A DNA stretch of 64,000 nucleotides from Vibrio cincinnatiensis (lineage in GTDB: Bacteria > Pseudomonadota > Gammaproteobacteria > Enterobacterales > Vibrionaceae): NCBI RefSeq assembly GCF_022113815.1, contig NZ_SGOM01000014.1, positions 1 through 64,000 of the forward strand, given 5' to 3'. Within the stretch, counting starts at the first letter, position 1. Each line of letters starts with the position of its first letter. A model generated the notes under the pieces. That model ran no database searches, was not told the origin of the DNA, and saw only the letters and a list, made by a program, of their open reading frames with translations. Below are positions 38,332 through 46,276 of this stretch, one piece after another. The position numbers and the translations under genes were made by a program.

Positions 38332-39237
38332 ATGAACTTATTTGATATTGATATCGCTAAAATGATCCCATTTAGTGCTAAAGAACTATATGACTTGCCG
38401 CCGAAAGAAATAAGTCGTCTAGCGAAAAATGTTTCAGATCTTAATAACCATATGGGGCAGGTAAAGCTTGAGCATAAGAACTTTGAGGCTATGGTTCGAA
38501 GATATACAGAGGGGACTTCAGATGCCCGTTATATGCTCGCTCTTGCGGAAGGTATAAGAAGTGACTCACTTTCCTCTCATGGTAGAGAGTTTCTTTCTAG
38601 CCTCTTTGAAGAAGGGGCTGAGTTATTGTTTAACTTGCCTTTAGAAAAGGATGGAGACTACAGATCTAAGAAGCTTGGTGGGTTGTTTGGTTCGAAGCTT
38701 GGAGCGTCCAATACGGATGGAAAATTACCTAGTTATTATATCTACTGGATTTTTGAACAGATAAAATGTCGGGAAATCAATGTCTTTTATCATACTGTAG
38801 AAGTAAACGACAGAGCTACAAATGAAGATTCACGATCATACGTTTCAGGAATTGATATTTGTGATTTTCTAGATATCGATGCAACCGAAAGCATTACTTT
38901 TGTTGCCAAAGCTATGGGTGAAAGACTGGGAATTGCAGGTCGCACGATTCAAAACTTGGTAACGAAGTTCAGAGTATTAACCATAGTGCGCTATCTAACT
39001 GCATTATATTCATTATGTGAAAGAGAGGTGTTGGAATACCTTCGCTCTAAAAAAGATGAGGTAACTTTGAGTGAGGTTAGCCGATTAGTTCTCAAACTAG
39101 ACAATGAATATATGAAAAAATTTCACTGGTGTATCACTGAACGAACAAAGCCTACTTTTGAACATTATGTCATTAAGTATCTAGTAAAAGAAGGAAAAAT
39201 CAAAATAGAAGGCAATCGTGTTTTTTCATCATCTTAA
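38332..39237 (+). CDS. Unknown protein coupled to the integrase gene
   Basis: Not recognised. The 301-residue protein starts MNLFDIDIAKMIPFSAKELYDLPPKE; an in-frame ATG 12 bases earlier overlaps int. It is soluble and helical in look, without signal or membrane segments. Residues about 175-235 (DICDFLDIDATESITFVAKAMGERLGIAGRTIQNLVTKFRVLTIVRY) look helix-turn-helix-like, and the C-terminus (EHYVIKYLVKEGKIKIEGNRVFSS) resembles a small winged-helix end. Direct coupling to int suggests a role in controlling integration, excision or copy state (inference). The 198 bp after it contain an inverted repeat and a short hydrophobic frame. Confidence 0.6.
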   Translation: MNLFDIDIAKMIPFSAKELYDLPPKEISRLAKNVSDLNNHMGQVKLEHKNFEAMVRRYTEGTSDARYMLALAEGIRSDSLSSHGREFLSSLFEEGAELLFNLPLEKDGDYRSKKLGGLFGSKLGASNTDGKLPSYYIYWIFEQIKCREINVFYHTVEVNDRATNEDSRSYVSGIDICDFLDIDATESITFVAKAMGERLGIAGRTIQNLVTKFRVLTIVRYLTALYSLCEREVLEYLRSKKDEVTLSEVSRLVLKLDNEYMKKFHWCITERTKPTFEHYVIKYLVKEGKIKIEGNRVFSSS

Positions 39238-39304
39238 TGCCTCTTCATCTAAATCTCTCTGATCCTTGTGTCCCTACCAGATGCGGGACATACACATCTG
39301 TACA

Positions 39305-39349
39305 GTTAAGCATATGAACACGAATGAAATTCGGTGAAGTATGCTTAAC
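39305..39349. promoter_or_regulatory. Nested inverted repeat upstream of the AlpA-like gene
   Basis: GTTAAGCATA (39305-39314) and TATGCTTAAC (39340-39349) are perfect 10-bp arms, with inner arms CGAAT/ATTCG at 39321-39333. The block is repeated imperfectly at about 39401-39446, so that the second copy overlaps the AlpA-like start (ATATGCTTAA). Two spaced copies suggest operators for the element's own regulator. Confidence 0.5.
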
Positions 39350-39394
39350 ATTGGTATCCCGTTAGTCATCCCAATTCTGGGGATTCTAATCTGA
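39341..39394 (+). other. Short hydrophobic reading frame (17 codons)
   Basis: From ATG 39341 the frame reads MLNIGIPLVIPILGILI and stops. It begins like the AlpA-like protein (MLN) because of the local duplication. CGGTG lies a few bases upstream. It may be a leader peptide or chance. Confidence 0.2.
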
Positions 39395-39435
39395 AATGTT
39401 GAGCGTATGAGCACCATTAAATAAATGAGGTGAAT

Positions 39436-39651
39436 ATGCTTAATCCTGATCTACAAATAGTTTCTACAAAAACAGTTACTCAATCTTTTAACCGTAGCCT
39501 TTTGACTTTAAAGCGATGGTCTGAACAAGGTCACTTTCCTAAAAGTGTGAAAGTGAACGGACGCGTCATAGGTTGGTGGAGGAGAGATATTGAACTTTGG
39601 TTAAAGAACTCTACTGAACCTAAAAATGAAGAGGTATCAGAGCATGAGTAA
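39436..39651 (+). CDS. AlpA-family regulator / excisionase-like protein
   Basis: A 71-residue MerR/AlpA-type winged-helix protein: residues about 8-60 read QIVSTKTVTQSFNRSLLTLKRWSEQGHFPKSVKVNGRVIGWWRRDIELWLKN. The family features FP.......RIGW...DI..WL are clear. Such proteins activate integrase or act as recombination directionality factors on P4-like elements. The ATG follows GAGGTG; a GTG six bases earlier is also possible. It overlaps the next gene by 8 bp. Confidence 0.82.
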   Translation: MLNPDLQIVSTKTVTQSFNRSLLTLKRWSEQGHFPKSVKVNGRVIGWWRRDIELWLKNSTEPKNEEVSEHE

Positions 39652-39967
39652 CTTCATAATTTTTCCTTTCTCGAAAGTCCATGTGACAACTAATCAACTG
39701 TGTGTCTCTTTATGGCAGCGTGATTTTGTTGATAGCCCCCTTGCTGGTTATGAATTAGTAATTTATGACACGGCGTTAGAAGCTGTGGGATCTCCAAAGC
39801 TTGTTACAAGGGAGCTTTTTGATGTACTGCAAAAAGCGGCTGCGATACGGATAGCTGAACAAAATGGGTGTGATTGTTCACAAATAAAGTTCTTGTTTTT
39901 GCGTTGGAAATACGGAAGAGACCATTGGGTAAATGAGATTGTGAACAAAGCTATCGAGCAAAGATAG
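39644..39967 (+). CDS. Small unknown protein of the element
   Basis: Not recognised. The 107-residue protein begins MSNFIIFPFSKVHVTTNQLCVSLWQ, starting inside the end of the AlpA-like gene, with GAGG about 12 bases before. It has no signal or membrane segment; the middle (ELFDVLQKAAAIRIAEQNGCDCSQIKFLFLRWKYGRDHW) is mixed helix and aromatic. It is probably cotranscribed with the AlpA-like gene and is followed by the presumed transfer origin. Confidence 0.55.
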   Translation: MSNFIIFPFSKVHVTTNQLCVSLWQRDFVDSPLAGYELVIYDTALEAVGSPKLVTRELFDVLQKAAAIRIAEQNGCDCSQIKFLFLRWKYGRDHWVNEIVNKAIEQR

Positions 39968-40158
39968 AGTCCATAGCTATTAATACATACAACCACGCAT
40001 CTACTCTGCAAACCTTACAAGCAGAAATGTTATGTAAGGTCATGATTGTAAAGTTAAAAGTTGACATTTCGGCTTTGAAATCATTGAGCGGGGTAGTGAT
40101 GGTTAAGTTATTGTTTATGCAGAAGATTACATTGAAATTATAAAAAACAGGTAAAGAA
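39968..40158. other. Candidate origin of transfer (oriT) region
   Basis: This is 191 bp without a gene directly upstream of the mobilization genes, the normal oriT place for MobF elements. It contains the inverted repeat CCTTACA (40013-40019) / TGTAAGG (40033-40039) with a 13-base spacer, and AT-rich stretches to its right. No nic site can be named from sequence alone. Confidence 0.4.
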
Positions 40159-40456
40159 ATGGCAAAAAAGAAAAACAATATTGCTCAACATGCTGTTACG
40201 ACACGATTGACTGTGGGTTGATTATGCCGCACTGCGAGCAGAGGCGGAAGCAAGAGGCTCAAATCCAGCACAAGTGCTTCGCTTGGCTTGGAGTTTGTAT
40301 TTGGAGAACAAGAGTATAGAAAGTCGAATTGATCGATTGGAAAGCAGAATGACTCGCAGAACATTTGAGATCGTATCTGTGGTTGCTGGACTTTCTCAAG
40401 TAGAGCGTCAGGACGCTCTATCTCAAGTTAAAAAATATCTGGAGGCTACAAAATGA
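40159..40456 (+). pseudogene. MobC/TrwA-like mobilization accessory protein, frameshifted
   Basis: From ATG 40159 (AGGTAAAG site) the frame reads MAKKKNNIAQHAVTTRLTVG and meets TGA at 40219. In another frame the protein goes on from 40220: DYAALRAEAEARGSNPAQVL, then AWSLYLENKSIESRIDRLESRM and ends LSQVKKYLEATK at 40456. Together they give about 98 residues of a small ribbon-helix-helix-like, coiled-coil DNA-binding protein placed exactly where TrwA/MobC stands before TrwB. Two lost bases after GTG 40213-40215 (GTGGAGGTTGAT to GTGGGTTGAT) would restore it. It could be a real mutation, an assembly error or a recoding site. The end overlaps the coupling-protein ATG (ATGA). Confidence 0.65.
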
Positions 40457-42078
40457 TTAACTCTACTCAACGTTACCAGTTATGGCCTCAGATGGGGATG
40501 GTATTTTTGGTCAGCTCGTCAGGGCTGACATATCTAAAGCTTTGGCTCCTGTATGGAGGGGATATTAGTTTTGCTTTAGTAGCTTTAACCGAGGGAAAGC
40601 CTTTGTGTTATATAGCGATTACTACATCCATCATATTAGGTGCTTTCATTGCGTATAAACTCCTTTACGTAGCAGGAGGCAGGGAGACTGTAGTTCACCT
40701 GTCTGGGCCTGTCAGGTTGAAAGGAAGGCTTGCTAAACAGCACGCAAAGAAGAAGTTCAAAAGCAAGGTTACAAGCGATTCTATGGGGAGGGGAATTTAC
40801 CTCCACCCTGACATACAGATTCTCATGAGGCAAGAGCTAGCAAATCTCCTTCTTTTTGGGCAGCAGGGAAGTGGTAAGAGTGCAATTTTCAAACCTAGGA
40901 TCCATTTTAGTCGTCAAAGAGGTGACCAAGTCTTTATATACGATAGGAAAAACGAATATACACCGCTTTTTTTTGATAAGGACTCTGTACTTATAAGTCC
41001 ATTTGACTGCCGTAGCGCTATGTGGGACTTAAGTAAAGATGTTCAAACAGAGCAAGACGCATTACTCATTGCGCAATGCTTGATTGAAGAAACTGATGAC
41101 CCGTTATGGAGCACTGGAGCAAGATTGCTTCTGACTGGCTACATGATGATCCTGTTGAATGTTAGAGGCAAGTGTTCATGGTATTCGCTAGCGGGTTTAC
41201 TCAGTAAACCCGAGAACGAACTATTACCTATGCTAAGAACACACTACCCTCAAGCTGCTGTGTTTATTGGTCAGAACTCTAAAACAACCCAAGGCTTTTT
41301 GGTCACATTGATGAAAGAGTTGCACTGGCTTCGGCAGCTTCGTGCTGTATGGAGACCGAGAGCTACCAACAGCTTTTCTATAAATGATTGGGTTGAGAAT
41401 AAATCGACCACACCTGGCACATTAATAATTGCACATGATGAAAGCTCGCCAGAGTTGTCTAGCAAAATTTGTAATGCAATGTTTTCACTTATGGTTAGTC
41501 GCGTTTTAGTACTTGATGATAGTGATGAAAGGCGTATTTGGTTTTGTCTTGATGAGCTTTCTAGCCTTACAAAGAATGATTCGTTGGAAAAGTGGTTGCG
41601 ACTGGGCCGCTCAAAGGGTGCTAGAACAATTGCTGGTGTTCAATCTATATCGCAGATTCGGTCAATTTATGGGGCTGATGTAACGGAGACACTTCTAAAC
41701 TTATTTGGGAATGTTATCGCTTTAAGAATGGGGGCTTCTGGTGAATCAGCAAAATACGCCAGCGCAGCATTTGGAGAACATCAAGTAGAGCGCCAATTAT
41801 TAAGTCGTGATGATACTGGTCGCCGCTCAGTTAGCACTCAAGTTAGTTATGAACCTTTGGTGAGGCCAGAAGACTTGGTTAGCTTAGAATATTCTTCAAG
41901 CGGCGTATCTGGGTTTATGTCTATCCAAGGCTGGGGTGCAGTATATGAGATGCAGTGGCCGTTTGTTGATATTCCTGTTGTGGCTGATGCTGTTGTTAAG
42001 CAAAAAAGTCTTGAAGGTAAAAAACCTACTAGAAATAAAAAAATAGGAAAGAATAGGCTGAGGAGATCAAAAACATGA
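40453..42078 (+). CDS. Type IV coupling protein (TrwB/TraD-like)
   Basis: An inner-membrane ATPase that delivers the relaxase-DNA complex to a secretion channel. The 541 residues have two N-terminal membrane segments (about 12-34 and 51-73), Walker A GQQGSGKS at 136-143, an IYDRKNEYTPLF switch near 162-173, Walker B IWFCLDEL at 362-369, and the motif RSKGARTIAGVQSISQIRSIYG. The basic C-terminus (KKPTRNKKIGKNRLRRSK) is short. It is coupled to the genes on both sides by ATGA overlaps. The element has no channel genes, so the partner channel must come from a helper plasmid or ICE. Confidence 0.9.
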   Translation: MINSTQRYQLWPQMGMVFLVSSSGLTYLKLWLLYGGDISFALVALTEGKPLCYIAITTSIILGAFIAYKLLYVAGGRETVVHLSGPVRLKGRLAKQHAKKKFKSKVTSDSMGRGIYLHPDIQILMRQELANLLLFGQQGSGKSAIFKPRIHFSRQRGDQVFIYDRKNEYTPLFFDKDSVLISPFDCRSAMWDLSKDVQTEQDALLIAQCLIEETDDPLWSTGARLLLTGYMMILLNVRGKCSWYSLAGLLSKPENELLPMLRTHYPQAAVFIGQNSKTTQGFLVTLMKELHWLRQLRAVWRPRATNSFSINDWVENKSTTPGTLIIAHDESSPELSSKICNAMFSLMVSRVLVLDDSDERRIWFCLDELSSLTKNDSLEKWLRLGRSKGARTIAGVQSISQIRSIYGADVTETLLNLFGNVIALRMGASGESAKYASAAFGEHQVERQLLSRDDTGRRSVSTQVSYEPLVRPEDLVSLEYSSSGVSGFMSIQGWGAVYEMQWPFVDIPVVADAVVKQKSLEGKKPTRNKKIGKNRLRRSKT

Positions 42079-44630
42079 TGTCGATGTGTCCCATTAAGAA
42101 TCTAGATTATTATGAGGAGCTTGCCGAGGAAGATTACTACACTAAAGGAGGAGAGCCTGCTGGTGTGTGGTATGGCAAAGGGGCTATCTTGCTGGATCTA
42201 TCAGGCTATGTGGAAAAGGAAGATTATAAAAGAATCATGAGTGGCTTCTCTCCCAGTGGGGAAGCCTTGTGCCAAAAGCCTGGCCTTGAACATCGTGCTG
42301 GATTTGACCTTTGCTTTAGTCCTCCTAAATCAGTATCAGTACTATGGGCAAGAGCTGATACATCATTAAAACAAAAGATTCAGGCAGCACAGTTTAAGGC
42401 TATCTGCTCTGCTATTGACCATTTAGAGAGACACGCAGCTATTACACGTAGGTTGCACAATGGAACTAGTCGGGAGGAAGTCATTGGGCTAGTTGCCGCA
42501 ACTTATGAACACAGTACATCTAGAGCTTTGGATCCCCAGCTACACACTCACTGCCTTATTGCTAACATCGCACCTCGGTATGATGGCACGTGGGGAACAT
42601 TAGAGAGTCGAGACCTGTTTCTTTGGCAAGCTAGCGCAGGGGCTGTATATAAAGCCGAACTGGCATTTCAGTTACGTGAGCTAGGTGCTTCAATTGAAAG
42701 GTATCAAGATACCTTTCAAATCAGTGGCGTGCCTGCAAGTTTATGTGAGTATTTCTCTAAGCGTTCTAAGGATATCAGGGCAAAGTTGGATTCTGTCGGC
42801 ATTACTTCTGGAAAAACTTCTTTTGGAGATATTGCTGTGCTTGATACTAGAGCAAAGAAGCAAGAAGTTAACCGAGCTACTCTTTTTCATGAATGGAATA
42901 GGCAAATGGATGAGAGGGGGTTTGGGCTTAATGCACTAGAAAGTATCTTGTCTAGGGAGCAGAGTATAGAGTTTCCTGATGTGTTATTTGATGAAATAGA
43001 AATCTTAGAAAAGGTTAGTGAGAAAAAAGCGGTTTTCCGCAAGCAGGATATTTATAAAGCTGCTGCTGAGGTCGCTCAGATTTCTGGGGAATCATCTAAG
43101 AGGATTGAGAATACAGTAAAGAGGTTGATACTTGATAAAGATGTCATCTTTATTAAGAGGGATAGCAAGCACAATGAGCTATTCACTTCTCGACATATTG
43201 TTGAAGCAGAACGTCGTCTTATCGACCACGCTCAGCAGTTAAAGGAAAAGCAGAGCTTACCTATTAACCCAAATAGTGTGGAAATTGCGTTCAATAAACT
43301 CACAGTAGCAGGTATTTCCTTGTCAGATGAGCAACGAGAGGCGGTATGGGAGGCTTGTTCATCATCAAAGATTTCTATATTACAAGGAGCCGCAGGGAGC
43401 GGAAAAACGGCTTCTCTGGAGGCTGTTCGTATAGCTCATGAGAGTGAAGGTTATAAGGTGATTGGTGCCTCAGTAGCCAAACTGGCAGCAGACAATTTAA
43501 GTAGAGAAGCAGGGATAAACACTTATACTTTGGCAAGACTCCTTATTGATATTGAGCAGGACAGGCTAAATATTGATGATAAGACCTTGGTTTTGATAGA
43601 TGAAGCTGGACAACTTGGAACTATTGATTTGTCGGCTTTGTTGGAAAATATTGTCGAGTATGGTTCGAAAGTTGTGTTGGTTGGTGAGGACAAGCAATTA
43701 GATGCGATTTCGCATGGTGGTGCATTGCGTTATTTGTCAAAGCCTGATGTGGCTGGAACATCTAGGATTGAAACAATACGTAGGCAAAGAGAGCAATGGT
43801 CTCGTAACGCGGTGATGTACTTGAGAAACGGACAAGCTAAAAACTCATTATCGTTAAGCCAGAAGAAAGGTTATGTGCAAATTGGCAATGATAGTCCAGA
43901 CACGCGTGCTCTATTGGTTGATTCATGGAACCGATATAGAAAAGACCATCCTGAAAAAAATTCTATCGTGCTTGCACAGACTTGGAAAGATGTTCAATCC
44001 ATCTCGGAGCAGATTAGGAGTATTTATCAGTCAGAAGGTATCGTGGGAAATGAAAATCTTAAGTTTACATGCAGCGTTTCGGACAAGAGCCTAAGGTTTG
44101 AGTTTTCAACTGGTGATCGAGTCAGGTTAACCCAAAATGACTATCGTCGTGATTTCAGTAACGGAACTTTAGCTACTATAACCAATTTGACTCAGTTAGC
44201 TGATGGCAGTGTAGAGTTCAAGTTAGTTAGTGATGAAGGCAAGCCTTTATGCTTTAGCAGCAATGATTATTGTGATGAGTTAGGTCAGCTATATCTGGCT
44301 CATGCATATGCAATCACAATATATTCAAGTCAAGGTATTACTGTCGATGGCGATTCATTTGTTTTATATAGCTCAGGTATGGATCGCTCATACGCATATG
44401 TAGCAGGCTCAAGACATAAAGACAATTGTCGTTGCTTTATCAATAAAAGCAACATTGAAGAAAGCTTTAATGATGGTAAATGCCTGACAAATAATCAGAT
44501 TTTAGGGCTTACAGCACAAGCTATGAGCCATGACAACTACAAGTGTTTAGCTATTGAGTATTTTTCAGAGCATCAAGAGGTACTACTCGAGCTACCTCAA
44601 ATGGTGTCAGAGATAGATCTATCTCTATAG
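42075..44630 (+). CDS. MobF-family relaxase-helicase (TrwC/TraI-like)
   Basis: Nicks one strand at oriT, stays bound through a tyrosine, and unwinds DNA during transfer. At 851 residues it is near TrwC (966) and far shorter than TraI. The relaxase domain (1-300) has Tyr pairs at 12-13 and 21-22, the TrwC signature YYTKGGEPAGVWYGKGA, FSPPKSVSVLWA, and the metal triad H146, H157 and H159 in DPQLHTHC. The SF1 helicase has Walker A GAAGSGKT at 438-445, LVLIDEAGQLG, and LAHAYAITIYSSQGITVD near the C-terminus. All key motifs are present. Confidence 0.93.
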   Translation: MMSMCPIKNLDYYEELAEEDYYTKGGEPAGVWYGKGAILLDLSGYVEKEDYKRIMSGFSPSGEALCQKPGLEHRAGFDLCFSPPKSVSVLWARADTSLKQKIQAAQFKAICSAIDHLERHAAITRRLHNGTSREEVIGLVAATYEHSTSRALDPQLHTHCLIANIAPRYDGTWGTLESRDLFLWQASAGAVYKAELAFQLRELGASIERYQDTFQISGVPASLCEYFSKRSKDIRAKLDSVGITSGKTSFGDIAVLDTRAKKQEVNRATLFHEWNRQMDERGFGLNALESILSREQSIEFPDVLFDEIEILEKVSEKKAVFRKQDIYKAAAEVAQISGESSKRIENTVKRLILDKDVIFIKRDSKHNELFTSRHIVEAERRLIDHAQQLKEKQSLPINPNSVEIAFNKLTVAGISLSDEQREAVWEACSSSKISILQGAAGSGKTASLEAVRIAHESEGYKVIGASVAKLAADNLSREAGINTYTLARLLIDIEQDRLNIDDKTLVLIDEAGQLGTIDLSALLENIVEYGSKVVLVGEDKQLDAISHGGALRYLSKPDVAGTSRIETIRRQREQWSRNAVMYLRNGQAKNSLSLSQKKGYVQIGNDSPDTRALLVDSWNRYRKDHPEKNSIVLAQTWKDVQSISEQIRSIYQSEGIVGNENLKFTCSVSDKSLRFEFSTGDRVRLTQNDYRRDFSNGTLATITNLTQLADGSVEFKLVSDEGKPLCFSSNDYCDELGQLYLAHAYAITIYSSQGITVDGDSFVLYSSGMDRSYAYVAGSRHKDNCRCFINKSNIEESFNDGKCLTNNQILGLTAQAMSHDNYKCLAIEYFSEHQEVLLELPQMVSEIDLSL

Positions 44631-44643
44631 ATTTTATGTAGAC

Positions 44644-44689
44644 CAAGGGCTTTGCCCTTGAAATTATCGACTTTCGATAGTTTCAAGGG
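44644..44689. terminator. Overlapping alternative hairpins between convergent operons
   Basis: CAAGGGC/GCCCTTG (44644-44660) and a larger dyad with 16-base arms (44655-44670 and 44674-44689, one mismatch, loop CTT) share the CCCTTG segment, so only one can form. No T-run follows. It lies between the relaxase stop and the cargo operon's last stop, so it may end transcription from both sides. Confidence 0.5.
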
Positions 44690-44764
44690 GGCTAGTGTAG
44701 AAAAAATGGATACAATAGAATTTATATGTCTATGTTCAAGCTACCTTAGCTTAGCAGATAGACA

Positions 44765-45661
44765 CTATACTGGAGCTGGCCCCGTATCTTCATCGCCTTG
44801 GGATAAAGACTGATGATCGAGATTTAGCCTAACTAATCGAGTCAAATATGACACGTAAGTAGTATTCTCTCTTCCCGCATAGATTTCACTCACATCTTTA
44901 TAGCCAGCTTCTTCTTCAAAAGCTTCCGCCATATTTTCTATAGCAGTTTGAATTCTTGAAGCTTGCTCATCATTTACTTCGTCCCTGAGGAGAGCAAAAA
45001 ATTCGAAAGAATAGCTATCCAGTTCTTCTGTAGAGTTAACCCAAACGTAAAAAGCTCTTATGTAACTAGAAAATTTAGTTTGCTTTACGTCTTGGGGGGT
45101 TGCTGCGGATTCGATATCTGATAAATGAGAACCTATTATAGGGTCTAGTTGCGCGTTGAAGTTATCAGGTAGCGCACTTCGCATATAACGGTTAGAACGC
45201 CATACAGGAACTGAAATTGCGTATTCGTTGGCTAGAGTTATAGGTTCAAAGTTCTCTGTCCTGTCCAGCAAATTGAGTAACTCGGCTTTATCTACATGTA
45301 AGATATAGTCTACATTTGCCTCGTACCAAAACTCTCCCGCTTTAAAATGAAGCTTGCGAACACTTTTTACAAAGGAGTTCCCAGAGAAAACGTCTTTTTC
45401 TCTAATCTTTTTGCAAACGGCAATTTCTATAGTGCTTTCTATGCCATCGTTTCTACAAGCAATATCACAATTCTGAGAGAGAACAAGAAAAACTGATGAG
45501 TCTTTAAACTTTTTCTTATCTGCACGCAGTGCTGGTTTTGAGAAAGATTCAGACCATTGAAGTCTTATCTCTTCGGGGACGATTTTTACAAAAAAACAAG
45601 AAGCTTGGGTAAGCTTCTTGCCATGTAACAGTTTCTGACCGTTGGAAAGCTCTTCTGTCAC
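44765..45661 (-). CDS. Unknown cargo protein with SQNCD motif (third gene of cargo operon)
   Basis: Not recognised. The 298-residue, acidic, soluble-looking protein starts at a GTG with AGGTGG overlapping the previous stop. A hydrophobic strand leads into FLVLSQNCDIACRNDG (residues 58-73; Ser62, Gln63, Cys65, Asp66), which has the look of a conserved active or metal site. Other blocks are KLHFKAGEFWYEANVDYILHVDKAELLNLLDR and ISVPVWRSNRYMRSALPDNFN. The C-terminus is polar. It is 9 bp downstream of the HTH gene and must be translated with it. Effector function is only a guess from its place in the operon. Confidence 0.6.
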   Translation of the reverse strand: MTEELSNGQKLLHGKKLTQASCFFVKIVPEEIRLQWSESFSKPALRADKKKFKDSSVFLVLSQNCDIACRNDGIESTIEIAVCKKIREKDVFSGNSFVKSVRKLHFKAGEFWYEANVDYILHVDKAELLNLLDRTENFEPITLANEYAISVPVWRSNRYMRSALPDNFNAQLDPIIGSHLSDIESAATPQDVKQTKFSSYIRAFYVWVNSTEELDSYSFEFFALLRDEVNDEQASRIQTAIENMAEAFEEEAGYKDVSEIYAGRENTTYVSYLTRLVRLNLDHQSLSQGDEDTGPAPV

Positions 45662-45670
45662 TTAAACCAC

Positions 45671-46276
45671 CTATGCAACAGATGTTAACTGATGAAGTGA
45701 GATTTCGTTTACAGGAGTTTCTTTCGCTGTATTAGGCGATAACTTATCAGAGAGGCCATTAGAGATTTTCACAATACGTGGAATATCTAGTTCTGTTTCT
45801 GATAATAAGTCTAATAGTGATTTACCATCCATCACGTAGTTTTTAGCCATTGCGCCAGGACTACGATTAAATTTAGGGCTGATCTCTGCCATGATGCTAG
45901 ATAGCAGTAATGCTCGTTCTTTCGTTGAAGAGTTTACAGCGTGTTGATCATTAGAGCTTTTATATGAGTGCAGAGTTTGTCTCGAAACTTTAAAAATGCT
46001 AGCAATATCTTTGTTAGGCAAGCCTAAGGTCACCTTCACTGAATTTACGATATCCGCAATACTGAGGATGTCAGTATTTTTTGCACAATCAGTTTGCTCG
46101 GACACACCTACAGATGACCAGTGATGACCTAGCATGTTAGAGCTATATAAGACATCACGTTGGGGTAATACAGCCGTTTCAATGTCATCTATATTAGCAT
46201 GTGTATTGAATGCCATGCTCAGTGCTATTACAGAGGCAGTAGTTTTTACATTGTTAGATGCTGTTGTTTTCCACAT
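45671..46276 (-). CDS. HTH protein with signal-like N-terminus (second gene of cargo operon)
   Basis: A 201-residue protein with an Xre/Cro-like helix-turn-helix at about 76-108 (VTLGLPNKDIASIFKVSRQTLHSYK), followed by a helical part (KERALLLSSIMAEIS) and a C-terminal domain with AKNYVMDGKSLLDLLSE, which loosely recalls the toxin-binding half of Xre/ParS-type antitoxins. Oddly, residues 1-28 (MWKTTASNNVKTTASVIALS, ending NTHA) look like a signal peptide with a THA cleavage site. The ATG is well supported: AAGGAG lies eight bases upstream and TAATG overlaps the stop of the first gene. Its DNA targets may be the twin repeats at 47190-47252. Confidence 0.7.
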   Translation of the reverse strand: MWKTTASNNVKTTASVIALSMAFNTHANIDDIETAVLPQRDVLYSSNMLGHHWSSVGVSEQTDCAKNTDILSIADIVNSVKVTLGLPNKDIASIFKVSRQTLHSYKSSNDQHAVNSSTKERALLLSSIMAEISPKFNRSPGAMAKNYVMDGKSLLDLLSETELDIPRIVKISNGLSDKLSPNTAKETPVNEISLHQLTSVA

